NCBI GenBank assembly: GCA_964609385.1 | Contig: CAZSSM010000058.1 | Span: 1-44,283 of the forward strand | Reading direction: 5' to 3' | Length of the DNA stretch: 44,283 bases | Source: CAZSSM01 sp964609385 | GTDB lineage: Bacteria > Planctomycetota > Planctomycetia > Isosphaerales > Isosphaeraceae | Part shown: in pieces, positions 18,201-25,721 of the stretch | Position numbering within the stretch: the first letter of the stretch is position 1 | Layout: each line of letters starts with the position of its first letter | Notes under the pieces: model-generated | The model's input: the letters and a program-made list of their open reading frames with translations, nothing else | Databases searched by the model: none | Told to the model about the DNA's origin: nothing | Made by a program: the position numbers and the translations under genes

Positions 18201-19048
18201 ACCTCGCCCGGATCTTTCCGGGCGACACGAACCGATCCTCGGCCTTCGCGTTGGCGACTCTCAACAGCGAGCGGGCCCGGACCGCCGAGGTCCTCGTCGG
18301 CTCCGACGACACCCTGACCATCTGGGTCAACGGCGCGTTGATCTACAACTACCGAGGGACCCGCGGGTTCGAGCCGGACCAGGCTCGGCTCGAGGTCGCG
18401 CTGGAGGCGGGCCCCAACACCGTGCTGGCCCGCTGCGGCAACGAGGGTGGCCCTTGGGAGTTCCGGATCGCCGTGGCCGCCGAGGCTGATTACCCGTTCC
18501 TCCACCCCGAGGCCGCCCCGACGATCGCCTTCGACGCCCAGCGCTATCGTCAAGTCGCCCTGGAGGGTCGAGGCCGCCTCGAGAACGGCCGCGCCCTCTT
18601 TCACGACCTCGACGGCCTGGCCTGCATCAAGTGCCACGTCGTCGATGGGCAAGGCGGCGCGATCGGACCGGCCATGACCGGGATCGCCGCCAAATACCCC
18701 CGCGACGAACTGATCACCGCCATCCTCGAGCCCTCAGCCAAGATCAGTTCCGGCTATGAGGCGGTCCTGATCGCGACGCTCGACGGCCAGATCCTCAGTG
18801 GGATCCTCAAAGGTCGGACCGACCAGGTCGTGGAGATTGAGGACGCCGACGGGCGCCGAATCCGAATCCCGACCGAGGAGATCGAGGCGATGAAGCCCAG
18901 CGACGTCTCCTTGATGCCCGCCGGGTTGGCCGAGGGGCTCACCGCCGACGAGTTCGCCGATCTGATCTCCTATCTGGAGACGCTCCGCGAACCGATCTCG
19001 GAGCCGGCCGGTACCGACATCGACGCCAAGGCGAACGCGAAGCCCTGA
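15248..19048 (+). CDS. PVC-type propeller/HEAT/cytochrome c protein
   Basis: A 1266-residue exported redox-type protein. Domains in order: signal segment (residues 19-40, FVILLIGLALIGPG); glucose-dehydrogenase/NHL-like propeller of the planctomycete 'membrane-bound dehydrogenase' type (about 44-390: FRIRLVAAVP, IATAPDGSLFVAEDP, GIDGRLYISVGDKG, DLALSHDGTTLYIADWSYGG); a long run of HEAT-like repeats (about 398-925); a beta-sandwich PA14/CBM-like region (about 930-1078, VLVGSDDTLTIWVNGALIYNY broken into blocks); and a C-terminal c-type haem domain with CIKCH at 1126-1130 and the ILEPSAKISSGYEAVLI block typical of planctomycete C-terminal haem domains. It probably oxidises an extracytoplasmic sugar or alcohol and passes electrons to the haem. 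Start 15248 is an ATG with a weak site (GAGGG); ATG 15275 is an alternative. It is divergent from the frameshifted sulfatase. Confidence 0.88.
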   Translation: MDVVAHTDRMQGGVPSQVARFVILLIGLALIGPGGPIAWGQMPEVPEGFRIRLVAAVPAVEYPSQIATAPDGSLFVAEDPMDQVGPYEADHGRILRFPPGPNAEPTVFAEGFRAIFGMAWHDGALYVMNMPRLTVLRDDDGDGRADRSEELFDDLGLPASPRLNDHIVSGLQFGIDGRLYISVGDKGVPKATGPDGRTVQLVGGGILRCNPDGTELEVFTSGTRNHLEPNLDAADNLFTYDNTDDGDGWWTRVTHHIDSGYYGYPYDYHDFQYRMLPPMGDYGGGSPCGGVVYCEDIWPERFHGMALWAEWGKRAVRGIRFRPEGSTFQIDELVELVKPGPVGDFRPIDLALSHDGTTLYIADWSYGGWNSKDEKVGRVYAVTYEGDLETTSPPRGRDDDPIADQIAQLSHPTRAERIRAQHALIRLGSEALGAVTAALADPETPPLAARHLVWTLDAIAPRRPESAFPILEALQHPEADVRAQAARALGIQRVPLAVDPLQRLLDDPNPSVQLQAVIALGRIGQPGPIPSLIAKLGATDRYLAFAARQAIRRIDHWDAVADGLDAEDRDVRIGLLETLEMVDDVRAAELLAAFASDPVRPIDERVRALELLAQSHRLIGPWDGRWWGTRPTRGRPFAKDVEWDGTPIVVGTVLDRLLDEQSPIREAAIEAAQVIGDPTCRAALRDRLVDEPDENNTIAIVEALATLGDRKALPMLADMLRNDEASERLRESALTGLETIGGSDAAPLLIGMLERGEIAPERQPRVIGALARAEAEAAVPLLVEKLQADRSEVRLSAVEALGVLGDRRESVRRALRDRLDDPEVDVRRAAIEAGAQLNDVEAVPVWIAAADQEPTRRAALLALTSVPDLRALGLYLQGLEDRNPEMRRACGQAIAAIRDRAAPALQRLADRGELPVRAIPELQRAFAVVQPIRDWQLLGPFAKRAQPPMGIDPKDVDLNAQYPGKGDDLVSWQAGRIPEDAPSLNLARIFPGDTNRSSAFALATLNSERARTAEVLVGSDDTLTIWVNGALIYNYRGTRGFEPDQARLEVALEAGPNTVLARCGNEGGPWEFRIAVAAEADYPFLHPEAAPTIAFDAQRYRQVALEGRGRLENGRALFHDLDGLACIKCHVVDGQGGAIGPAMTGIAAKYPRDELITAILEPSAKISSGYEAVLIATLDGQILSGILKGRTDQVVEIEDADGRRIRIPTEEIEAMKPSDVSLMPAGLAEGLTADEFADLISYLETLREPISEPAGTDIDAKANAKP

Positions 19049-19427
19049 CCCGACCTGTCGACATTTTAAGGCCATTCTTGGGGTCACCTCCAATCATGCC
19101 GGTGGTACCCCAGGGTCGCTCCGCGCCCCGGATCAAATCAAGGCCGCGCACGCTCGCATGATCTCGGTCGGTGTTGCATCGCAACCTCGGCCGATGGTGA
19201 GTTGAGGCAACGTCATCCGGACGGTTCGCAATCTTCCGGGCAACACGCGTGTTTTATTAAGAGCCGCTTGGTTACGTTCGCTTCTGGATGTATCGGGAAC
19301 AGCGTCTTCCCAAGCGGTTCCCCATTGATGATCGGGCCGGACCCGACGGGATGTCCCGGGGCCTCGTCCGATCTCAATGATCCACGTCCTGCTCCCAATC
19401 CGTTCCAATCCCTCAAGGAACACCACG
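19049..19427. other. Intergenic region before first PEP-CTERM gene
   Basis: No gene supported. The only structure seen is a bulged hairpin, GGGGTCACC (19080-19088) with GGTGGTACCCC (19101-19111), about 30 bases after the 1266-residue gene and a weak terminator candidate. The promoter of the PEP-CTERM gene should lie in the rest, but no clear -35/-10 pair stands out. Confidence 0.4.
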
Positions 19428-20150
19428 ATGAAGCAATCATTGGCGCTGGCCATCATCGCTTCGATGATCGCCGCCGGATCGGCCTCGGCCGACCTGGACC
19501 CGTTCATCATCGAGCCGAGCGATCTCGACCCGATGGACTCGACCACCTTCAGCGTCCTCCCTTCGGATGATCCGAGCCTCTTCGGCATCACCGGCCCGGT
19601 CACCGACACCGGCGCGGGCGTCCGCGTGGTCGATTTCGACGTCGATCCGGACGGTAATCCCCTGGCTCCGGGAACCAACCTCACCGACCAGTATGCTTCG
19701 GTCGGCGTGCTCTTCACCACCAACACCGGGATCGAGTCCGAGGTCGGCCCGGGCGTCTTCGGCGGGCCCGCCTCGGCGCCCAACGCCACGTTCCTGCTGG
19801 ACGGCTCGGTGATCATCAACTTCACCGTGCCGGTCGACGCCGTCGGCATCATCAACACCTCGCCGGACGCGGACTTCTATGCCTTCTTCACCGGTCCGGA
19901 TGGCACCGGCACCGAGCTGACCCCGCAGTTCCAGGACCCCGGTGGCGCTGACCGTGACCTGTTCGTCGGCGGGTTCGCCACCGGCGGCATGCTCATCGGC
20001 TCGTTCGTGATCACCGACAACGTCGGCGCGCTGGAGTTGGACGACCTGATCTTCCGAGTCGTCCCCGAGCCCACCTCGATCGCCCTGAGCCTCACCGGGC
20101 TGGTCGGGCTGGTCGCCTTCGCCCGACGCTTGCGGAAGACCCACGCCTGA
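19428..20150 (+). CDS. PEP-CTERM sorting-domain protein, copy 1
   Basis: A 240-residue exported protein with a signal peptide (MKQSLALAIIASMIAAGSASA) and a C-terminal PEP-CTERM tripartite signal: VPEP, a hydrophobic helix (TSIALSLTGLVGLVAFA) and the basic tail RRLRK. Family knowledge: such proteins are cut and sorted by exosortase, usually into the extracellular matrix. The middle part is acidic, glycine-rich and beta-strand-like (VRVVDFDVDPDGNPL, DQYASVGVLF, SVIINFTVPVDAVGI), without an enzymatic motif. The start is ATG 19428 with AAGGA about 9 bases upstream; the frame is open to 19377 but the earlier residues are not signal-like. It is a tandem paralogue of the gene at 20641, with identical PEPTSIALSLTGLVGL ends. 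No exosortase is in the window. Confidence 0.9.
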   Translation: MKQSLALAIIASMIAAGSASADLDPFIIEPSDLDPMDSTTFSVLPSDDPSLFGITGPVTDTGAGVRVVDFDVDPDGNPLAPGTNLTDQYASVGVLFTTNTGIESEVGPGVFGGPASAPNATFLLDGSVIINFTVPVDAVGIINTSPDADFYAFFTGPDGTGTELTPQFQDPGGADRDLFVGGFATGGMLIGSFVITDNVGALELDDLIFRVVPEPTSIALSLTGLVGLVAFARRLRKTHA

Positions 20151-20223
20151 TCGATTCCCGATCCCGATCGACCACCGCAAACAAGAGTCGACTGGAATCC
20201 TCGCCATCGAATCGAAACGTTCC

Positions 20224-20249
20224 CGTCCCGTCTCATCGAGGACGGGACG
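20224..20249 (+). terminator. Hairpin after PEP-CTERM copy 1
   Basis: A perfect 9-bp stem CGTCCCGTC (20224-20232) / GACGGGACG (20241-20249) with an 8-base loop, 73 bases after the stop. It lacks a U-tract, as do the other stem-loops in this window. Confidence 0.6.
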
Positions 20250-20640
20250 TTCCGATTCGCCTCGATTACGGACCGGCTCGGGCGATCTGCAAGCCGGTCC
20301 ATCGCATCCGATATCCGCGAAGGCTTCGGCCCCGATCGCCCGGAACCTTCCTCTATCCTCATGTCGTGTCAGCACGACCGGAACATTTCCGGTCAATCTC
20401 AATCGATAAATTTGCATGCATTGCGTCACAATCCCTTGGCAACATGGTAGGGATCTCTGGAACGGTCGATCCCGAATTCGTCCGTTCTTCTCGCCGACAG
20501 CCGCCCCCTGTCCCGTTCCTGGTGACGCAATGGTGTCACCAGGGATCCGCGCGGATCCAACGATCGAGGAGGCCGGCACGACGTTTCGCGACGTCGTACG
20601 TCAAGGACCCGCTCGCTCCTCCCTGTTCAGGAATTTCATC
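20250..20640. other. Intergenic region before second PEP-CTERM gene
   Basis: No gene supported. The stretch 20398-20450 is locally A+T-rich (TTTGCATGCATTGCG) and may hold the promoter of the downstream gene, but no pair of boxes is convincing. The downstream frame is open back to 20416 without a signal-like start. Confidence 0.4.
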
Positions 20641-21357
20641 ATGTCATTGCGCCTTGCTCTGATGGTCTTTACCGTGACGATCCTGGCAACCGGAATGCAG
20701 TCGGCCCAGGCCGACTTCACGACCGTCTTGCTCTCGCCCGACGATCTCGGTTCCAGCGAGTCGACCAACTTCGATCTGTCGCCTTCGGATGCTCCCGAAC
20801 TATTCGGCTTCAGCGGACCAGGGATCCGCATCGTTGACTTTGACACCGCTCCGGATGGCAGCCCGATCGCTGAGGGGACCCGGATCACCGATCAGTATGC
20901 TTCGCTCGGTGTCCTGGTCAGCACCAGTGTCCCCCAGGAACTTCGCGCTGGTCCCGGTGTCTTCGAGGGTCCCTCCTCGGCACCGAACGCCACCTTCCTC
21001 TTCGACGGCTCGATCATCTTCAACTTCACCGTGCCGGTCGACGCTGTCGGCGTCGTCAACACCTCGCCGGACGGCGACTTCTATGAGTTCTTCTCCGGCC
21101 AGGACGGCACCGGGGACCTGCTCGGCTCGTTCCAAGACATCGAATTCTCCGCAATCGATCAGTTCGCCGCAGGATTCGCCGACAGCAACGTCCGCATCGG
21201 CTCGTTCGTGGTCACCAACAGCAGCGATGGGGGGTCGCTCGAACTAGACGACCTGGTCTTCCGAGTCGTCCCCGAGCCCACCTCGATTGCCCTGAGCCTC
21301 ACCGGGCTGGTCGGGCTGGCCGCCTTCGCCCGACGCTCCTGGAAAACCCGCGCCTGA
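20641..21357 (+). CDS. PEP-CTERM sorting-domain protein, copy 2
   Basis: A 238-residue paralogue of the preceding gene. It has a signal peptide (MSLRLALMVFTVTILATGMQ then SAQA), the same acidic beta-rich core (IRIVDFDTAPDGSPI, DQYASLGVLV, IIFNFTVPVDAVGVVNTSPD) and the same C-terminal sorting signal VPEPTSIALSLTGLVGL with basic tail RRSWK. The N-terminal third is the most diverged and the sorting signal the least. The start is ATG 20641 with CAGGA upstream. A strong hairpin lies 18 bases after the stop, between it and the convergent alcohol dehydrogenase. Likely a surface or matrix protein; no ligand can be assigned. Confidence 0.9.
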   Translation: MSLRLALMVFTVTILATGMQSAQADFTTVLLSPDDLGSSESTNFDLSPSDAPELFGFSGPGIRIVDFDTAPDGSPIAEGTRITDQYASLGVLVSTSVPQELRAGPGVFEGPSSAPNATFLFDGSIIFNFTVPVDAVGVVNTSPDGDFYEFFSGQDGTGDLLGSFQDIEFSAIDQFAAGFADSNVRIGSFVVTNSSDGGSLELDDLVFRVVPEPTSIALSLTGLVGLAAFARRSWKTRA

Positions 21358-21375
21358 TCGACAGTCACGAAAGAT

Positions 21376-21407
21376 GGACCCATCGCAACCCCCTCCGCGA
21401 TGGGTCC
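21376..21407. terminator. Bidirectional hairpin between PEP-CTERM copy 2 and dehydrogenase
   Basis: A perfect 11-bp stem GGACCCATCGC (21376-21386) / GCGATGGGTCC (21397-21407) with a 10-base loop, placed between convergent genes. Confidence 0.7.
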
Positions 21408-21518
21408 CCTCGATCATCCAGTATCTCCGCGATCGGGCCACGCCCCGATCAAATCGAGTTCCCTTGTCCCACAACTCGAATCGGGCTTTGTTCGGTCCAT
21501 CCAGCGCTCAATCAACGG

Positions 21519-22523
21519 TCAGTGCGTCAGAACGACCCGGTAGCGCGGGCGACCTGAGCGAATCGTCTCCATGGCATCGTTGACTCGATCGAACGGGAAG
21601 GATTCGACGACCGGGGTGATTCCGTGTCGCGCGGCGAAATCGAGCATGGCCGCCGTCGTGGCCGGGCTGCCCAAGGGGGATCCCTTGATCGACCGCTGAC
21701 CCTGCAGCATCGGAAAGACGGTCGCCGTCACCTGATGGGCCGCGCCGACCAGGTGCAGCACGCCGCGCGGCCTGAGCATTTGAATATACGAATCCCAAGG
21801 CAGATCGACGTTCACCGTCACAATGATCATGTCGAAAGCCCCGACGAGTCGCTCGAACGTCGACGCGTCGCGGGTTGCGACAAAGTGATCAGCGCCCAAC
21901 GAGCGGGCCTCATTGGCCTTATCCGGACTCGTCGAGAAGGCCGTCACCTCGCAGCCCCAATGGTTGAGGAACTGGAGGGCCATATGACCCAGCCCCCCAA
22001 TGCCCACCACACCGACCCGGCTCGTCGCCGTGATCCCGTTCTGGACGATCGGGTTGAAGACCGTGACGCCCCCGCAGAACAACGGACCGGCCTTGGCCTG
22101 ATCGAGTCCCTCGGGCAGGCGGACCGCCCACTCGCTCCGTGTCCGGATCCGGTCGGCGAACCCCCCGTGCCGCCCGACGATCGTCTGTTCGGCCGTGAGA
22201 CATAAGTTTTGATCACCGCGCAGACAAAATTCACAGCAGAGGCACGACCCAGAGAACCAACCCAGGCCCACAACGTCGCCGACTTGGACGTTCCGAACCA
22301 GCTCGCCGACCGCCTCGACCCGGCCGACCACCTCATGACCGGGCACGAACGGATACTGGGTCATCCCCCAGTCGTTCTGCAACATCGACAGGTCGCTGTG
22401 GCAGATCCCGCAGTGGCTCACCGCAATGTCCACCTCGTTCGGACCCAAACCAGGTAATTCGTACTCGAATTGCTCCAGGGGCCCGCCCGCTTCCCGGGCC
22501 GCATAAGCATGAACCGTAGTCAT
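21519..22523 (-). CDS. Zinc-dependent alcohol dehydrogenase (CAD/YahK-like)
   Basis: A 334-residue medium-chain dehydrogenase that should interconvert alcohols and aldehydes. The catalytic zinc site shows C38 (HCGICHSD) and GHE (62-64). The structural zinc cysteines are C94, C97, C100 and C108 (GSCLCCEFCLRGDQNLC). The cofactor fold has GIGGLGHMALQF, followed by FSTSPDK, where serine in place of the usual acidic residue favours NADPH, as in the cinnamyl-alcohol-dehydrogenase branch. The start is ATG 22523 (MTTVHAYAAREAGGPLEQFE) with GAGGGTG 5-11 bases upstream; the frame is open to 22682 but that part has no dehydrogenase sequence. Single gene, convergent with PEP-CTERM copy 2. Physiological substrate unknown. 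Confidence 0.92.
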   Translation of the reverse strand: MTTVHAYAAREAGGPLEQFEYELPGLGPNEVDIAVSHCGICHSDLSMLQNDWGMTQYPFVPGHEVVGRVEAVGELVRNVQVGDVVGLGWFSGSCLCCEFCLRGDQNLCLTAEQTIVGRHGGFADRIRTRSEWAVRLPEGLDQAKAGPLFCGGVTVFNPIVQNGITATSRVGVVGIGGLGHMALQFLNHWGCEVTAFSTSPDKANEARSLGADHFVATRDASTFERLVGAFDMIIVTVNVDLPWDSYIQMLRPRGVLHLVGAAHQVTATVFPMLQGQRSIKGSPLGSPATTAAMLDFAARHGITPVVESFPFDRVNDAMETIRSGRPRYRVVLTH

Positions 22524-22970
22524 GGTTTCACCCTCGATCGATCGGTCAACCGGACGTTCCGCCTCGACGAACCCGCGCATCAGCTCGGCCCCTCGGCGAC
22601 GAGAAGGCCCCCACACTGTAGTCGCATCGAGGCCCCTCCGAAACACCCCGGGTTCGCTTGAAATCCGTTGGTAGATCACCAAACGCGGGGGTTACCCAAA
22701 ACATCATATTGGCAAATTTTCGATATCATCAAAAATTGCTTGTTCGCAAATCCCCTCGGAATCGGTCCGGCGTAAATTGGCTGTCGGACCGGGTCACGTC
22801 ACGCGAACATCAGGACGAGACCGCCACGCCTCAACGCCGGGCCTCGATGCGTCTGGACCCTTGCGGGGCCACGCGACGAGCCACTATCGTTGAGAATATC
22901 GGCGATGCGGTCGGCTCGGCGCTGATCGCGTGGCCAAACACCCTGCTTCGAGATCAGGAGACCACAGGCG
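22524..22970. other. Divergent intergenic region, dehydrogenase / oxidoreductase
   Basis: No gene supported. A markedly A+T-rich island at 22700-22760 contains an inverted repeat GCAAATTTT (22712-22720) / AAAAATTGC (22731-22739) with one mismatch and a 10-base spacer. This is a plausible regulator site or promoter zone between the two divergent oxidoreductase genes. Confidence 0.4.
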
Positions 22971-24134
22971 ATGAGTGCGCGCAAGCTCAAGGTCGGCATG
23001 GTCGGGGGCGGTGGCCCGGGCAACTTCTTCGGACGTCCGCATCGTTCGGCCATCCTGTTGGACAACACCGCCGAACTGGCCGCAGGCGCCCTCCGGAGCG
23101 ATCCCGAGGCTTCCAAAGCCGCCGCCCAGGAACTGTTCGTCCCGAGAGGCTACGGCGATTGGCAGAGCCTCGTCGCCGAGGAGGCCAAGCTGCCCGAAGA
23201 CCAGCGGATCGACTACCTGACCATCGTCACGCCCAACCACGCCCACTTCGGGCCGGCCCAGGCGGCCATCCAGGTCGGGATCGCCGTGATGTGCGAGAAG
23301 CCGCTGACGACCACACTCGAGGAGGCCAAGACCCTCCACGACGCAGCCAAGGCCGCCAACGTCCCCTTCATCGTGGCCTACACCTACACCGGATTTCCCA
23401 TGGTCATGCTCGCCCGCGAGATGATCCGCGACGGCAAGATCGGCCAGGTCCACAAGGTCGAGGCCTTCTACCCTCAAGGCTGGCTGGCCACCAAACTCGA
23501 GGATGAGGGCGTCCAGCAAGCCACCTGGCGCGTCGATCCGACCAAGGCCGGCTCCTCCGGATGCGGCGGTGATATCGGGACCCACGCCTACGAGTTCGTC
23601 AAGTTCGTCGCCGGTTGCCGGGCCACCCGGATCCGCGCCCGATTGAAGACCTTCGTGCCCGGCCGCCAACTCGACGACGACTTCGCCGTCCTGGCCGAGC
23701 TGGACAACGGCGGGATCGCCACGATTACCGCCTCGCAGATCACCATCGGCGCCCAGAACGACAACGGCTTCCGGATCTGCGGGACCACCGGGACCCTCGA
23801 ATGGACCATCACCGACCATCTCAGCCTGAAGCACTACGCTGGGGGTCAGCCGGTGGCCATCTATCGGCAAGGGGCGGAGTACGGCTACTTCCCCGACGCC
23901 TTGAAGCCCTACCTCCGCCTGCCTTCGGGACACCCCGAAGGACTCCACGAGGCCCTGGGCAACCTGCACCGCTCGCTCGAATGGACGATCCGCACCCGAC
24001 GCGGTGAGGACTGCCCGGCGCCCTATGATCATCCCGGGATCGCCGACGGGGTCGAGGGGATGGCCTTCATCGAAGCCGCCGTGGCCAGCGCCAAGCAGGA
24101 CGGCGCCTGGGTCGAGATGCCCGCCTCGGCCTGA
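22971..24134 (+). CDS. Gfo/Idh/MocA-family oxidoreductase
   Basis: A 387-residue NAD(P)-dependent dehydrogenase, probably acting on a sugar or inositol derivative. The N-terminal Rossmann fold has KVGMVGGGGPGNFFG (6-20), and the family lysine motif is CEKPL (about 108). The C-terminal alpha/beta domain includes GGDIGTHAYEFVKFVAG, with the family's conserved D and H near the active site. There is no signal peptide, so it is cytosolic, unlike many planctomycete Tat-exported members of this family. The start is ATG 22971 with AGGAG 11 bases upstream. It stands alone, divergent from the alcohol dehydrogenase and 155 bases ahead of NikR. Substrate not assignable. Confidence 0.92.
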   Translation: MSARKLKVGMVGGGGPGNFFGRPHRSAILLDNTAELAAGALRSDPEASKAAAQELFVPRGYGDWQSLVAEEAKLPEDQRIDYLTIVTPNHAHFGPAQAAIQVGIAVMCEKPLTTTLEEAKTLHDAAKAANVPFIVAYTYTGFPMVMLAREMIRDGKIGQVHKVEAFYPQGWLATKLEDEGVQQATWRVDPTKAGSSGCGGDIGTHAYEFVKFVAGCRATRIRARLKTFVPGRQLDDDFAVLAELDNGGIATITASQITIGAQNDNGFRICGTTGTLEWTITDHLSLKHYAGGQPVAIYRQGAEYGYFPDALKPYLRLPSGHPEGLHEALGNLHRSLEWTIRTRRGEDCPAPYDHPGIADGVEGMAFIEAAVASAKQDGAWVEMPASA

Positions 24135-24289
24135 GACCGGATCAGACCGGTATGGCTTGGCTCCCGCGCCTGACGGACCGTCCGCCGCCCGATCGCATCT
24201 CCTCGTACCCCGGAGTCCGGACCACTCGCCTCGACGACGATCTGTTGAGGCGGACCCGGCGGTCCCCACGACGAATCGGAGCGATCCCG

Positions 24290-24838
24290 ATGACCGAGCC
24301 TGAGAAATCACCCCTGGTTCGGTTCAGCGTCGCGATCGGCGAGTCGCTCCTCGATCAATTCGATACGTATCTGGAACGCCATGGCCATGCGAATCGGAGT
24401 GAGGCGGTCCGCAGCCTGATCCGGACCGCCCTAATCGACGAGGCCGTCGCCGACGATCAGGCCCCAGCGATGGGCGTGGTGACCTTGGTCTATGACCACC
24501 ACGCTGCGGGGATCGCCGACCGGCTCACCGAGGTCCAGCACCATCACCTGGACTGTGTTGTGACGACCACGCACGTCCACCTGGATGCGCGTCGATGCCT
24601 CGAAGTGGTCCTGCTCCGGGGCGCCGTTCAACAGGTCCGCCACCTCGCCGAGCAACTCATCGGCACTAAAGGGGTCGAAACCGGTCGGCTCGTCCTGACC
24701 GCCGCCGAACCGGTCGACGGCCCCGCCAGCCACCACCATCCCACAACCCATCATCATCCGCCTCGTCGGGGCCCTTCGCGCGGACACGGACACGACCACG
24801 CCCGGGGACAACTCGGACCGAATTCGTTGACCGATTGA
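24290..24838 (+). CDS. nikR: NikR-like nickel-responsive regulator with histidine-rich tail
   Basis: A 182-residue ribbon-helix-helix regulator. The DNA-binding domain is residues 9-50 (VRFSVAIGESLLDQFDTYLE, RSEAVRSLIRTAL). The C-terminal ACT-like metal domain holds the NikR nickel ligands: H84-H86 (EVQHHHLD), H95 and H97 (THVHLD) and C103 (RRCLEVVLLRG). NikR proteins are normally about 130-150 residues. This one carries a further tail of about 40 residues with nine histidines at 148-170 (SHHHPTTHHHPP, RGHGHDHARG), which could bind extra nickel. The start is ATG 24290 with GGAG upstream; the frame is open to 24152 but those residues do not fit. Expected role: nickel-dependent repression of nickel uptake. 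No nickel transporter or nickel enzyme lies in the window, so its target is elsewhere. Confidence 0.9.
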   Translation: MTEPEKSPLVRFSVAIGESLLDQFDTYLERHGHANRSEAVRSLIRTALIDEAVADDQAPAMGVVTLVYDHHAAGIADRLTEVQHHHLDCVVTTTHVHLDARRCLEVVLLRGAVQQVRHLAEQLIGTKGVETGRLVLTAAEPVDGPASHHHPTTHHHPPRRGPSRGHGHDHARGQLGPNSLTD

Positions 24839-25029
24839 ACCGAATCCGTCGACTCCGAACGACATCCGACACGACCGCGGTCCGATTGGTCCGTCCTCGT
24901 TTCCCCCCGACAACCCGTTCGCCGGATCGATGCATCCATGGACACGGCATCGAGCCACCCGATCTATCCTCACTAACAGGGTGGAGTTCCGGCTCTGAAC
25001 AACGACGACCTCGCCGGGCACCCTCAAAG

Positions 25030-25049
25030 ACCGGACATCACCGTCCGGT
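25030..25049 (+). other. Short hairpin upstream of the TadE-like genes
   Basis: A perfect 7-bp stem ACCGGAC (25030-25036) / GTCCGGT (25043-25049) with a 6-base loop, 75 bases before the TadE ATG. It may be the terminator of NikR or part of the 5' leader of the Tad-like operon; the sequence does not decide. Confidence 0.35.
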
Positions 25050-25123
25050 CGGGGTGGGACGGCCCGCACCGGGTCGTCTCGAGGTTCATCCGGATTCGCG
25101 GGATTCGGTCGGAGGGGAAAATC

Positions 25124-25615
25124 ATGCGAGGCATTGATGGCCGATCACGATCGGAGCGGACGGGGGGGTTCGCCGTCGAGGTGGCTGTCGTCATGCCACT
25201 GCTGCTCTCATTGTTGGTCGGCCTCTGGGAATATGGACGTCTGATCCAGATCCATCAGATCGTCAACAATGCGGCACGCGAGGGGGGCCGACAAGCATCG
25301 ACCGCTCAGAAATCCGACAGCGACATTCAGTCCTTCACGATCAATTACCTGAAACGCGCCTTGAACACGGGCACAGTCGATCGCACTGTCGGGGCCTCGG
25401 TCCAGATTACGAACCTGACGCGGGGTGGGTCCAACCCCCAGGACTCGCTCAAGCTGGACACCCTCGAGGTCATCGTCCGCTTACCCTACGACAACGTCCG
25501 TTTGCTCTTCCTCAACACGATGATCCCGGAAGGCAGTGAGGTCGTGGCCACTTCGGTCTGGAACTCGGCCAAGGACGATCCGGTCATCGTCGAAACCAAT
25601 CCGCCGATCGAGTGA
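25124..25615 (+). CDS. TadE-like pseudopilin 1
   Basis: A 163-residue minor pseudopilin of the TadE type. A short basic leader ends in RTGGFAVEVAVVMPLLLSLL with a following membrane helix (to about residue 37, WEYGRL). This resembles the TadE prepilin site (G before a hydrophobic helix with E at position +4/5). The remainder is extracytoplasmic, with NNAAREGGRQAS, the conserved 'AAREGAR' block of TadE proteins. In known Tad systems TadE is cut by the prepilin peptidase and assists pilus assembly or secretion. The start is ATG 25124 with GGAGGGG 7-13 bases upstream, one of the strongest ribosome sites in the window. It leads the cluster TadE-TadE-TadG-TadG. No ATPase, secretin or Flp pilin is nearby. 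Confidence 0.85.
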   Translation: MRGIDGRSRSERTGGFAVEVAVVMPLLLSLLVGLWEYGRLIQIHQIVNNAAREGGRQASTAQKSDSDIQSFTINYLKRALNTGTVDRTVGASVQITNLTRGGSNPQDSLKLDTLEVIVRLPYDNVRLLFLNTMIPEGSEVVATSVWNSAKDDPVIVETNPPIE

Positions 25616-25721
25616 ACCGCGCAGCCGATACGCCCTCCCGGCGCCCCCCGGCCTCGTGCATCTCAACCGACATCCTCCTTCGAGCTTCGGTCCCGTCCCT
25701 TAAGAAGAAAGGCCTCTGCTC

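Noticed and set aside
25030..25049. Riboswitch upstream of the TadE genes
   Set aside because: Only one 7-bp hairpin is visible and no known riboswitch core is recognisable.
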